Part shown: positions 1 to 7,943 of the stretch, piece by piece
How positions within the stretch are numbered: position 1 is the stretch's first letter
Layout of the letters: each line of letters begins with the position of its first letter
Origin: Rudanella paleaurantiibacter
GTDB taxonomy: Bacteria > Bacteroidota > Bacteroidia > Cytophagales > Spirosomataceae
Length of the DNA: 64,000 bases
Direction: 5' to 3'
Assembly: GCF_009184635.1 (NCBI RefSeq)
Contig: NZ_WELI01000001.1
Location: 930,001 to 994,000, forward strand
Program-made: the position numbers and the translations under genes
The notes under the pieces: generated by a model
What the model was told of the DNA's origin: nothing
What the model saw: only the letters and a program-made list of their open reading frames with translations
Database searches by the model: none

Positions 1-2
1 CC

Positions 3-119
3 CTCTCGGCGGACTCGATAACCTTATTCACCCTCGAGGAGAATATCTTTAAGCAGGCTTCGAACTTCATCGGTAACAGAGCATTATTATTCTGCATCTG
101 TTTAGTTCATGATTGTTAA
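3..119 (+). pseudogene. Tail of a truncated paralogue of the next gene (partial at window edge)
   Basis: The frame starting at base 3 is open from the window edge to a TAA at 117-119. Its first residues, ADSITLFTLEEN, align with residues 32-43 of the next protein (ADSVVLFTIEED), and the DNA is also recognisably similar there. After about 20 residues the similarity ends and a short unrelated tail follows. This suggests a damaged or truncated tandem copy. The fragment is short and its 5' part lies outside the window, so the call rests on this local match only. Confidence 0.45.
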
Positions 120-244
120 GGATAATGTGTTAACATGGCTTCTCCATCGATTGTAACAACAAGGTTACTTTGCTTCCCAATTCGCCATCACGTATTTGAT
201 AAAACAACGAGAGTTTAATTCTGCAACTATATACCACCTTAACT

Positions 245-1075
245 ATGCACCGAACTGTACCATTTACACTCCTGCTTTTGGGGCTTACCCCCTGCACAAA
301 GGCCCAGCAGCCCAAAGCCCCACCAGTTACGATTACAGCCGACTCGGTGGTCCTGTTCACTATTGAGGAGGATGCCCTCCAGTCGGGCCGTGAGCTGTTG
401 CGTCAACAGGGCTATGTTTCTCAGATCCAGCTCACCCCTCAGGGGGGCATCCGCTTTGGCGTTTGGCGGCAGCACAACACCTACCTCACCGCTGATAAGG
501 CCACCCGCATCCGCACCGGTCTTAACACCCTGCCTGCCCTCATGCAGCTGAGCTATGAACCTGCTGCTGAAGGGCCCGGAGCCTTTGGCCCCGTGCAGGA
601 TACGCCTATCAGTCTCGCCAGTGGTTTAGCTGGGCCCTTACCCTTTCGGGCCAACCGCATCAGCAGTCTGGTCGGTGGGGTGCAAACCGATGGACTGCTC
701 GCCGATCAAACTACAGCAACCGATCTAAATATCCTCCTGGCCGATAAGGATGGAGCGGCCTGGGCAATGGGCTACCGGGGAGACCGCTATATCCGCAGCC
801 GGTTTGCCGTCATGGGCTCCGAGTTGGTCGTCGATTATCAGCCCTTTGCGTTTGTGCCTTTTGCGGCTCGCTATATACCTCAGGGCAAACCCACCATGCG
901 CACGCTGTCTCTGGATCCGGCGGCCAAAAACGGTATTCTCCACACCCGCTATCCGCTCTGGGGGCGGTTGAGCTACTACCACGCCAAAAACCGGGCCATC
1001 ATCACCCTCGACACCACCGGTAAGGTGTACAGTCAGCTGGGTCTGGCTCAGAATCTTAGAAGCTGTTTGAGTTAG
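245..1075 (+). CDS. Hypothetical secreted protein, C-terminus replaced by a MITE insertion
   Basis: The product is 276 aa and begins with a signal peptide (a hydrophobic stretch at about residues 5-17, then CTKAQQ, so cleavage is likely near residue 21). I recognise no enzyme family. The last five residues (RSCLS) and the stop codon are read from the terminal inverted repeat of the 161-bp element at 1059-1219. If the element and one copy of its TTA target duplication are removed, the frame continues from Leu271 into 38 further codons and ends at TGA 1336-1338, giving about 309 aa. The present protein is therefore a truncated version. A fragment of a related gene lies just upstream. Whether the shortened protein still works is unknown. 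Confidence 0.7.
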   Translation: MHRTVPFTLLLLGLTPCTKAQQPKAPPVTITADSVVLFTIEEDALQSGRELLRQQGYVSQIQLTPQGGIRFGVWRQHNTYLTADKATRIRTGLNTLPALMQLSYEPAAEGPGAFGPVQDTPISLASGLAGPLPFRANRISSLVGGVQTDGLLADQTTATDLNILLADKDGAAWAMGYRGDRYIRSRFAVMGSELVVDYQPFAFVPFAARYIPQGKPTMRTLSLDPAAKNGILHTRYPLWGRLSYYHAKNRAIITLDTTGKVYSQLGLAQNLRSCLS

Positions 1076-1219
1076 CGATTTGAGTATTTAAGGAGTGGAT
1101 TTTGGTTGGTAGCAAACCATTTTTTGCAGGTCGTAGCCATAGCTACGGCCCAAAAAAATGGTGCAGCTATCAGCCAAAAGACGCCCTTGAAGGCCAAAGC
1201 GATTAACTCAAACAGCTTC
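1059..1219. mobile_element. 161-bp MITE of IS5 type with TTA target-site duplication
   Basis: The element starts GAAGCTGTTTGAGTTA and ends with the inverted copy TAACTCAAACAGCTTC. The match continues imperfectly inwards (GCGATTTG against ATCGCTTTG). It is flanked by direct TTA repeats at 1056-1058 and 1220-1222, the 3-bp TNA duplication known for IS5-family IS1031/ISL2-type elements. It is too short to encode a transposase. A smaller internal palindrome (GTAGC/GCTAC) lies near 1135. It sits inside the 3' end of the preceding gene and rejoins that frame when excised in silico. Confidence 0.8.
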
Positions 1220-1363
1220 TTAACCTGCCCCAAGGCATGGTTCTGCTCAAACGGTCTGAGGTGACAGCCGCCGTGCGGGACATGGGTCGCCACGGCTACG
1301 CTCAATCGAACCAGCAAGCACCCCTCCGACTTTGTTGATTCTCCCTCCCGAAAATAGGAGGGT

Positions 1364-1403
1364 GTTCCGGCGTTCCGGCGTTCCGGCGCTCCGGCGCTCC
1401 GGG
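1364..1403. repeat. Octanucleotide tandem repeat (G(T/C)TCCGGC)5
   Basis: Five consecutive 8-bp units are present: three GTTCCGGC and then two of the form GCTCCGGC/G. Just upstream, 1343-1362 forms a CCCTCC/GGAGGG hairpin that resembles the palindromes of the 1864-2330 array. The tract lies between the interrupted secreted-protein gene and the DUF559 gene. No coding role is seen. Confidence 0.8.
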
Positions 1404-1442
1404 TTAGGGGGTAAAAAGTACACACAAAAAAACTTCACTAAT

Positions 1443-1450
1443 TATATTTG
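1443..1450 (+). promoter_or_regulatory. Bacteroidota -7 promoter box for the DUF559 gene
   Basis: TATATTTG matches the Bacteroidota -7 consensus TAnnTTTG. It lies 48 bp before the DUF559 start, which implies a leader of about 40 nt. No clear -33 TTG was found, so the call is moderate. Confidence 0.45.
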
Positions 1451-1498
1451 TGTCCTGATAATTAGCTATTTAATTCAGTTTTTGGCAAAGCTACACGA

Positions 1499-1858
1499 AT
1501 GGCCCAAGTCCATAATCTGAGCATTTTAAAGGAAATTCGGCAGTCGCTCCGAAATGAAGCTACCGAGGCTGAAGAGGCTTTGTGGGCTTGTCTGCGCCGA
1601 AGCCAGTTAGCAGGTCGAAAGTTTCGACGTCAGCACAGCGTTGGCTATTTTGTGCTTGATTTTTACTGTCCCTCCGAACGTCTGGCAATTGAACTTGACG
1701 GTAGCGTGCACGACGAGATAGCTGTGCAGGCATACGACGAAGAACGTCAGCAGGCGATTGAAAGCCTCAACATTCGTGTCTTACGATTTCGGAACGACGA
1801 AGTGCTGCACCATGTCGATTCGGTGTTGATGAGAATTCGTCAGGCATTTGTAAGGTAG
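1499..1858 (+). CDS. DUF559 endonuclease-like protein (Vsr-related fold)
   Basis: The product is 119 aa and has the full DUF559 pattern: EAEEALWACLR near the N-terminus, GRKFRRQHSVGYFVLDFYC, then AIELDGSVHD and a final VLRFRNDEVL segment. DUF559 proteins belong to the PD-(D/E)XK/Vsr-like nuclease superfamily. The DFYC Asp and the ELDG Glu/Asp are the expected metal-binding residues. Substrate and role are not established for this family. The gene stands alone and has its own promoter box. It is flanked on both sides by CCTCC/GGAGG palindromes, and the large 127-bp repeat array begins 5 bp after its stop. That context suggests a link to the repeats, which is inference. Confidence 0.85.
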   Translation: MAQVHNLSILKEIRQSLRNEATEAEEALWACLRRSQLAGRKFRRQHSVGYFVLDFYCPSERLAIELDGSVHDEIAVQAYDEERQQAIESLNIRVLRFRNDEVLHHVDSVLMRIRQAFVR

Positions 1859-1863
1859 CTTTT

Positions 1864-2330
1864 GTTTACCACCCCCTATTTTACCACCCCCTGCCCCCCT
1901 CCTGAAAAACAGGAGGGGGAATCGACAACGTCGAAGGGGTTCTTGTTTATACAGTTGAGAAAGACGGTCGATGCCTTTGAAATCTGTGTAAATATAGATT
2001 CTCAACATCCCTTTCGCACCTCCCCCTCCTGAAAAACAGGAGGGGGAATCGACAACGTCGGAGGGGTTCTTTTTTATGCGGTTGAGAAAGACGGTCGATG
2101 CCTTTGAAATCTGTGTAAATATAGATTCTCAACATCCCTTTCGCACCACCCCCTCCTGTTTTTCAGGAGGGGGAATCGACAACGTCGGAGGGGTTCTTTT
2201 TTATGCGGTTGAGAAAGACGGTCGATGCCCTTGAAATCTGTGTAAATATAGATTCTCAACATCCCTTTCGCACCACCCCCTCCTGTTTTTCAGGAGGGGG
2301 GCAGGGGGGTGGTAAAATGGGGTGGTAAAA
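1864..2330. repeat. Array of 127-bp palindrome-bounded repeats with inverted ends
   Basis: The 19-bp palindrome CCTCCTG-(A5 or T5)-CAGGAGG occurs at 1898, 2025, 2152 and 2279, exactly 127 bp apart. The three intervening segments are nearly identical. Each contains a second inverted repeat (GTTGAGAA/TTCTCAAC) around ATCT/AGAT. The array ends are themselves inverted copies: TTTACCACC...TTTTACCACCCCCTGC on the left (1864-1893) and its complement on the right (2301-2329). The palindrome loop is AAAAA in the first two copies and TTTTT in the last two. The short open frames on the minus strand are by-products of the repeat and show no protein family. The layout resembles REP/BIME-type elements more than an IS or CRISPR. 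Confidence 0.85.
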
Positions 2331-2368
2331 ACCACACCTCCGTTCCTTTCTGTCTGAAACAGCAGATC

Positions 2369-3394
2369 ATGAAAGTCCTTCTCTGCTGGCTGGTGTTGCT
2401 CGTCAGCCTGCCCACGTTCGCCCAGCGTACGTTTACCAACCCCATCAAAGCATCGGGACCCGATCCGTGGGTTTACAGGCACGACGGTTGGTACTACTAC
2501 ATGAATACCACCGGCCGTAACCTCACCCTCTGGCGTACCCGCAACGTGGCCGATCTGGCTACGGCGGAGCAAAAAGTGGTGTTTACCCCGCCCCCCAATA
2601 CGGCGTATTCGCGGGATTTGTGGGCCCCCGAAATTCATCGTATTGGGGGCAAATGGTACATCTATTTCGCGGCCGACAGCGTCAATAATCAGACCCACCG
2701 AATCTGGGTCGTCGAAAATGCCTCGGCCGATCCGTTTGCGGGCGAGTGGGTGCTCAAAGGCAAACTGGCCGATCCTGGCGACCATTGGGCTATCGACCTC
2801 ACCGTGCTCGAACACCGGGGGAAGCTGTATGCCGCCTGGTCGGGCTGGGCGGGCTCTAAAAATGGGCAGCAGGATATTTATATCGCCCAACTGAAAAACC
2901 CCTGGACCATGCAGGGCGACCGCGTTCGGATTTCGCAGCCGGAGTTGCCCTGGGAGCGGCACGGGCACACCTCCGACGGCGCACAGATGAACGGCGAGCC
3001 CCCCGTGGTGCTGGTCAACGAAGGGCCGGAGTTTCTGCAAAACGGCAACAAAACCTTCATCGTTTACTCGGCCAATGCCTGCTGGCTCGACTACTGCATG
3101 GGCCTGCTCGAACACACGGGCGGGAGCCTGCTCGACCCTAAAAACTGGCGCAAGCACCCGCAGCCCGTATTTACCCAGAACCCCGAAAACAGCGTGTGGG
3201 CACCCGGTCACGGCGGATTTTTTACGGCCTCAGATGGCCGTACGCCCTGGATGATTTACCACGCCAACCCCACCGAAACCGACGGATGCGGCAACCGTCG
3301 GGCTCCGCACATTCAGCCGTTTAGCTGGAACCCCGATGGCTCCCCCAACTTTGGTAAACCCGTGCCGAAAACGGCCATGGCTGTTCCCGAATAG
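2369..3394 (+). CDS. Glycoside hydrolase family 43 protein, secreted
   Basis: The product is 341 aa. I chose the ATG at 2369 because a clean signal peptide follows (MKVLLCWLVLLVSLPTFAQ). An upstream in-frame start at 2309 lies inside the repeat array and would add 20 unlikely residues. The GH43 five-bladed propeller hallmarks are visible: GPDPWV with the catalytic-base Asp, DLWAPEIH, AIDLTV with the second Asp, and NEGPEFL with the general-acid Glu. GH43 enzymes remove arabinose or xylose from plant polysaccharides. The exact substrate cannot be read here. The downstream serine hydrolase starts 100 bp later on the same strand. Confidence 0.9.
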   Translation: MKVLLCWLVLLVSLPTFAQRTFTNPIKASGPDPWVYRHDGWYYYMNTTGRNLTLWRTRNVADLATAEQKVVFTPPPNTAYSRDLWAPEIHRIGGKWYIYFAADSVNNQTHRIWVVENASADPFAGEWVLKGKLADPGDHWAIDLTVLEHRGKLYAAWSGWAGSKNGQQDIYIAQLKNPWTMQGDRVRISQPELPWERHGHTSDGAQMNGEPPVVLVNEGPEFLQNGNKTFIVYSANACWLDYCMGLLEHTGGSLLDPKNWRKHPQPVFTQNPENSVWAPGHGGFFTASDGRTPWMIYHANPTETDGCGNRRAPHIQPFSWNPDGSPNFGKPVPKTAMAVPE

Positions 3395-3493
3395 GGTAGG
3401 TGGACGAGTCCGCTGGCTGGCAAGTATGATCGGGGCCGCCGGAATATCTCGCTATTTCCGCATCTTTGCTCCCAAACTCTTGAGCAGATTGGC

Positions 3494-5092
3494 ATGAATC
3501 AGACTCGGCGCGAATTTTTAGAATGGTTTGGAATCGGACTGGCGGGCGTAGGCTTTATGTCGGCCGTGCCCAGCCGGGTAGCCGCCAAAGAAACCTACCT
3601 GCCGCGCAGCACGCCCGAAGCGCAGGGCGTGTCGCCCGCCGGTATCGTCAACTTCCTGCAAGTGACCGAACGGCGGAATTTTAAGCTGCACAGCCTCATG
3701 GTGGTGCGCAACGGGCACGTGGTGGCCGAGGGCTGGTGGGCACCGTACCGGGCCGACCGGAAACATACCCTTTACTCACTCAGCAAAAGCATTACGGCTA
3801 CGGCGGTGGGGTTGGCCGTGGGCGAACGACGCCTGACCGTTGAAGATACCGTGGTGTCGTTTTTCCCGGATGATGTGCCCGCCAACGCCGACCCCAAACT
3901 GGCGCGTATGAAGGTCAAACACCTGTTGACCATGTCGACCGGGCACGACCTCACTGACGCTGAGGTGTTTCCGCGCCTGTTCGATACGCCCAACGACAAC
4001 TGGGTACGCACCTTTCTGGCTTTGCCGATTGGGCAGGAGCCGGGTAGCCGGTTTCGGTACAATACCCTGGCTACGTATATGCTCGGGCGTATTGTCCAGA
4101 AACTGACCGGTCAAACACTGATCGAGTACCTGACCCCCCGTTTGTTCGAACCGCTGGGCATCGAAGGGGCCGATTGGGAAATTGACACCCAACGCTTCAA
4201 TGTGGGTGGTTGGGGCCTGCGCCTGAAAACCGAAGACATCGCCAAATTCGGGCAGCTCTACCTCCAATACGGGGTCTGGAACGAGAAGCAGGTGGTGCCT
4301 TCGGTTTGGATAGATGAGGCTACGCAGCAGCAAATTGTACAGCCGCGCCAACCCAATGCCCCGCGCCCGCCCGAAACCGACGATTGGATGCAGGGCTACG
4401 GCTACCAGCTTTGGGGATGCCGAAACGGTGCCTACCGGGCCGATGGAGCCTTCGGGCAGTTTTGTATCGTCATACCCGACCAGAATGCGGTGGTGGTCAT
4501 CACGGCCGAACAAGCCGATATGCAGGCCGTGCTCGATGAGGTCTGGAACCATCTGTTGCCCGCGTTTCAGCGCACCAACCAGATTACCGAAACCACCCGT
4601 AAAGCGTTTGAGCGGGCCTTCGCCGATTTAGCGATCAGTCCGCCAGCGGGTAGCCTCAGCTCGCCAACCGTCAACCGGGTCAACCGCCGAACCTACGCCA
4701 TTGGCGACAATCCGCAGGGGGTAAGTCTGGTCAGCCTGGACTTTGGCACCCGCGACTGGGTGCTCGATATGCAGGATCGACAGGGGAAGCATCAGCTCCG
4801 GGGCGGGCTGTTCGCCTGGCGCGAAGGCGTCACGACGCTCTCACCTTTGCCGCTCAAGCTCCTCCCAACCCCCGTACCGGGCGAAGTGCGGCATCCAGTA
4901 GCCGTAAGTGGAGCCTGGCGCGACCCCAACACGTTTCAGATCACATGCCGCTACGTCGAAACAGCGCATTACGACACCCTGACGTTCCGGTTTGAGGGCG
5001 ACACGGTACAGATTACCCCCCGCAGTAGCCTGACCGAACTTACCGGCCGACCCGACAAACGCGCCGTGCTCGAAGGAATCTCCCGGCGGTAA
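3494..5092 (+). CDS. Beta-lactamase-fold serine hydrolase, probable Tat substrate
   Basis: The product is 532 aa. The N-terminus carries a twin-arginine motif (TRREFLEWFG) followed by a hydrophobic stretch and AAKE, so Tat export is likely. The catalytic Ser-Lys tetrad SLSKS lies at about residues 94-98 and the YNT (YxN-type) motif near residue 187. The family covers class C beta-lactamases, DD-peptidases and esterases. About 170 residues follow the catalytic domain, with no family I can name. A near-consensus -7 box (CATCTTTG) lies near 3461. The exact substrate is unknown. Confidence 0.85.
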   Translation: MNQTRREFLEWFGIGLAGVGFMSAVPSRVAAKETYLPRSTPEAQGVSPAGIVNFLQVTERRNFKLHSLMVVRNGHVVAEGWWAPYRADRKHTLYSLSKSITATAVGLAVGERRLTVEDTVVSFFPDDVPANADPKLARMKVKHLLTMSTGHDLTDAEVFPRLFDTPNDNWVRTFLALPIGQEPGSRFRYNTLATYMLGRIVQKLTGQTLIEYLTPRLFEPLGIEGADWEIDTQRFNVGGWGLRLKTEDIAKFGQLYLQYGVWNEKQVVPSVWIDEATQQQIVQPRQPNAPRPPETDDWMQGYGYQLWGCRNGAYRADGAFGQFCIVIPDQNAVVVITAEQADMQAVLDEVWNHLLPAFQRTNQITETTRKAFERAFADLAISPPAGSLSSPTVNRVNRRTYAIGDNPQGVSLVSLDFGTRDWVLDMQDRQGKHQLRGGLFAWREGVTTLSPLPLKLLPTPVPGEVRHPVAVSGAWRDPNTFQITCRYVETAHYDTLTFRFEGDTVQITPRSSLTELTGRPDKRAVLEGISRR

Positions 5093-5208
5093 ATGGGCTT
5101 GGTGTTTGTTGTTTTGGAACCGTGCGCGTGCGCAATGCAGGGGTAAAAGCCTCGTGCGGGTTACTTTACCAGGTTGCGAGGTTATACCAACCCTACTCTG
5201 GCTTTTCT

Positions 5209-6405
5209 ATGCAAAAAATTATTTTTCCACTGTCCGTTGCAGCCTTGTTGTTTACGACGGGCTGCGGGTCAAAAAATGGTCAATCTGACTCAACCATGAC
5301 TGATTCAACCGCCAATGCTTCGGCGACATCGTCCGACTCGGCGTCGGCTATTGTGTATCAAGTGAACAACCCGGCAGCCTACGAAGGCGAGGTAAATGGG
5401 CAGGCCGTGAAGCTGTTTGTGCTTAAAGATGGCGACATGACGGCTACCCTGTCCAACTTCGGGGCGCGTATTGTACACCTGATTGTACCCGACAAAAACG
5501 GCACACCCACCGACGTATCGTTGGGTTTCAAGAGCCTTGCCGACTACCGGAAAGCCAAAGAAAGCTTTTTCGGGCCGGTAGTGGGGCGGTTTGGCAACCG
5601 GATTGCCAAAGGGCAGTTTACCCTCGATGGCAAAACCTACCAACTCGAACTGAACAATAACGGGAACACCCTGCACGGCGGGCCGTCGGGCTTCCATAAC
5701 CAGGTTTGGACCGCGAAGCAAACAGGCGACAAATCGGTTGAGATGACGTATGTGTCGAAAGACGGCGAAGGCGGCTTTCCGGGTACGGTAACGACCAAAG
5801 TGACGTTCACGCTCGAAAACAAGGGCCTTAAAATAGACTACGTAGCCACCACCGACAAGGCTACGCCGTATAACCCCACGAGCCACGGCTTTTTTAACCT
5901 CAACGGCGAAGGCAGCGGAACGGTCAACAACCACCTGATGCAGATCAATGCCGACCGGTACTCAGTGATCGATGCCGGACTCATTCCGCAGGGCGAACCG
6001 GCATCGGTTGAAGGAACGCCGTTCGACTTCCGCAAACCGACAACGATTGGGGCCCGTGTCGACGAGAAAAATGAGCAGCTAACCTTTGCCAAAGGCTACG
6101 ACCATAACTTTGTTCTGAATCGGAAAAACGCCGATGAGCTGACTGAAGCGTGCGTGGTTACGGGCGATAAGTCGGGGATTACCATGAAGGTGCTCACCAC
6201 CGAACCGGCCATGCAGTTTTACGGCGGTAACTTCTTCGCCGGGCAGGATACGGGCAAATACGGCCGGGCCATCAATTTCCGCGAAGGGTTGGCCCTCGAA
6301 GCGCAGCATTACCCCGATTCGCCCAATCACCCCACGTACCCGAGCACCATTCTGAAGCCCGGCCAAACCTACCGGCAGACTACCGTGTATCAGTTTGGGA
6401 AGTAA
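5209..6405 (+). CDS. galM: Aldose 1-epimerase, lipoprotein
   Basis: The product is 398 aa and interconverts alpha and beta anomers of galactose or glucose. I chose the ATG at 5209 because it opens a lipoprotein signal with lipobox FTTGC (Cys19). The track start at 5122 has no signal in front of it. Family motifs are seen: RFGNRIA, LHGGPSGFHNQVW with the first catalytic His, NPTSHGFFNLNG with the second His, GYDHNFVL, and the catalytic Glu region in EGLALEAQHYPDSPNHP. A periplasmic or outer-membrane lipid-anchored epimerase fits a neighbourhood of secreted glycan enzymes. The gene ends at a strong bidirectional terminator. Confidence 0.92.
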   Translation: MQKIIFPLSVAALLFTTGCGSKNGQSDSTMTDSTANASATSSDSASAIVYQVNNPAAYEGEVNGQAVKLFVLKDGDMTATLSNFGARIVHLIVPDKNGTPTDVSLGFKSLADYRKAKESFFGPVVGRFGNRIAKGQFTLDGKTYQLELNNNGNTLHGGPSGFHNQVWTAKQTGDKSVEMTYVSKDGEGGFPGTVTTKVTFTLENKGLKIDYVATTDKATPYNPTSHGFFNLNGEGSGTVNNHLMQINADRYSVIDAGLIPQGEPASVEGTPFDFRKPTTIGARVDEKNEQLTFAKGYDHNFVLNRKNADELTEACVVTGDKSGITMKVLTTEPAMQFYGGNFFAGQDTGKYGRAINFREGLALEAQHYPDSPNHPTYPSTILKPGQTYRQTTVYQFGK

Positions 6406-6423
6406 AGAGGTTTGTGGTTGAAG

Positions 6424-6483
6424 AGCGAAGCGATGTCCGCCGGGCGGCCCCGATCTTGTTTGGAAAGATGACATCGCTTCGCT
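6424..6483. terminator. Bidirectional terminator between galM and mgtE
   Basis: A perfect 14-bp stem AGCGAAGCGATGTC (6424-6437) pairs with GACATCGCTTCGCT (6470-6483). It is followed by a T run on the plus side, in the gap between convergent genes. Confidence 0.7.
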
Positions 6484-6485
6484 TT

Positions 6486-7838
6486 TTACAACTCGGCCAG
6501 TAGTAAATCGGCGATAAGAAAGTACACCCCGATGCCAATGAGATCGTTGGCCGTGGTGATGAAGGGCCCCGAAGCCACCGCCGGATTAATACCGATTCGG
6601 TTGAGCAGCAGCGGGGTTACAGTACCCATAAACGAAGCCAGCAGCACCACCGCCAGCAGGGCGGTGGCAACCACCGGAAACAGGCGCGGCTGCCCGATCA
6701 GGAAGGTGTACAGACCGGCAATGAGGCCCACCACCAGCCCGTTGATAACGGCCACGAGTAGCGTTCGCAACAACCGTCGGCCGGGGGGGGTACTCAGCCC
6801 AGAGGTATCGGCCAGACTTTGCAGAATAAGCGACGAGGTCTGAATCCCGACGTTGCCGCCCGTTGAGCCAATAATGGGAATAAAGGCCGCCAGGGCTGCT
6901 ATTTTGCCCAGTTCGCTCTGGAAACCATTGATCACGGTAGCCGCCAGCAAACTGCCAACCGCCCCCGCAATGAGCCACGGTAACTGCACTTTAGAGCGGG
7001 CCCACACGGTATCGTCTTCTTCAACCTCGCCCGACAGACCCGAAATGACCTGAATGTCTTCTTCAGCCTGCTCGGTAATCACGTCGACCACGTCGTCGAT
7101 GGTGATGCGCCCCAGCAGCCGCCCCTGCACGTTGACCACCGGAATAGCGTCGAGGTCGTAGCGTTGCATCACCTCAGCCACCTCGTCGACCGGGCGGTAG
7201 GTTTCCACGAAAATGATGTCTTTATCGTAGATGTCGGCGATTTTAGCCGTCCGGCGGGCCAGTACAATCTTTTTCAACGAGACCAGCCCGAGCAGTTTAC
7301 CCACATCGTCGACAACGTATACCGAGTACACTTTTTCTACGTTTTCGGCCTGTTCGCGAATCTCCTCGATACAGGCATTGACCGTCAGGTTGACGTTGAT
7401 TTTAATCAGCTCCTTCTGCATCAGGCCCCCGGCCACGTCTTCGTCGTAGTGGAGCAGATCGAGAATGAAGCGGGCCTGTTCGCGGTCTTCGAGCAGGCCA
7501 ATTATCTCCTCCCGAACCCGTATGGGCTGCTCGTTGAGCAAATCAACGGCATCGTCGGAGTCCATGACGTTGACCAGCGGGGCCAGTTCGGCCGAGTCGA
7601 ACGTAGCCAGCAGATCAAGCCGAACGGCGGGGTCCAGATTCGCCAGAATTTCGGCCCCCACCTCATTGTCGAGGAGGGTGAGCAGGTAACGGGCCTGCTC
7701 GGTATCCAACTCATACAGAATACCCGAAATATCGGCCGGGTACAGGGCGTCCATCTCGGCCCGCAGCGTAGTGGCATCGTGCAGGCTGATGGCGTCCTGA
7801 ATCCGGCTCAGGTATTCTTTGGTGAGTTCGAACGTCAT
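6486..7838 (-). CDS. mgtE: Magnesium transporter MgtE
   Basis: The product is 450 aa, the usual MgtE length, and carries Mg2+ across the inner membrane. I chose the ATG at 7838 (MTFELTKEYL). The longer frame to 7922 runs back through a tandem-repeat hairpin. An N-terminal helical superhelix domain occupies about residues 10-125. Two CBS domains follow at about 135-255, with the VVDVITEQAEEDIQ linker after them. A five-helix membrane domain at about 285-448 contains the pore signature IGSTGGNVGIQTSS. CBS and N domains close the pore when cytosolic Mg2+ is high. rsmA lies upstream on the same strand behind the repeat hairpin. Confidence 0.95.
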   Translation of the reverse strand: MTFELTKEYLSRIQDAISLHDATTLRAEMDALYPADISGILYELDTEQARYLLTLLDNEVGAEILANLDPAVRLDLLATFDSAELAPLVNVMDSDDAVDLLNEQPIRVREEIIGLLEDREQARFILDLLHYDEDVAGGLMQKELIKINVNLTVNACIEEIREQAENVEKVYSVYVVDDVGKLLGLVSLKKIVLARRTAKIADIYDKDIIFVETYRPVDEVAEVMQRYDLDAIPVVNVQGRLLGRITIDDVVDVITEQAEEDIQVISGLSGEVEEDDTVWARSKVQLPWLIAGAVGSLLAATVINGFQSELGKIAALAAFIPIIGSTGGNVGIQTSSLILQSLADTSGLSTPPGRRLLRTLLVAVINGLVVGLIAGLYTFLIGQPRLFPVVATALLAVVLLASFMGTVTPLLLNRIGINPAVASGPFITTANDLIGIGVYFLIADLLLAEL

Positions 7839-7853
7839 ACGTGAAGGAGGAGG

Positions 7854-7943
7854 GAGCGAAAGAGTGAAAGAGCGAAAGAGTGAAAGAGCGTTCTTGCACC
7901 GGCCTGTGGCCCGCTTTTTCACTCTTTCGCTCTTTCACTCATT
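7854..7943. repeat. Hairpin of GAGTGAAA/GAGCGAAA tandem repeats
   Basis: The left arm (7854-7890) is a run of GAGCGAAAGAGTGAAA units. The right arm (7912-7943) is its inverted copy. The right arm overlaps the end of rsmA and supplies codons for the last residues SERAKE and the TGA stop. It separates rsmA from mgtE, both on the minus strand, and may act as a terminator or an mRNA 3' end. This is one of several such hairpins in the window. Confidence 0.75.

Noticed and set aside
1072-1425. Minus-strand ORF spanning the MITE
   Set aside because: It crosses the element boundary and runs through the octamer repeat, and no transposase motif is present.
1781-2262. Minus-strand ORFs of 62-75 codons in the 127-bp array
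   Set aside because: They recur every 127 bp because the DNA repeats. No protein family or start signal supports them.
1864-2330. CRISPR array
   Set aside because: Both the palindrome and the intervening segment repeat, so there are no unique spacers, and no cas gene is nearby.
2309-2368. Earlier start of the GH43 gene
   Set aside because: It would be inside the repeat array and would put 20 polar residues before a complete signal peptide.
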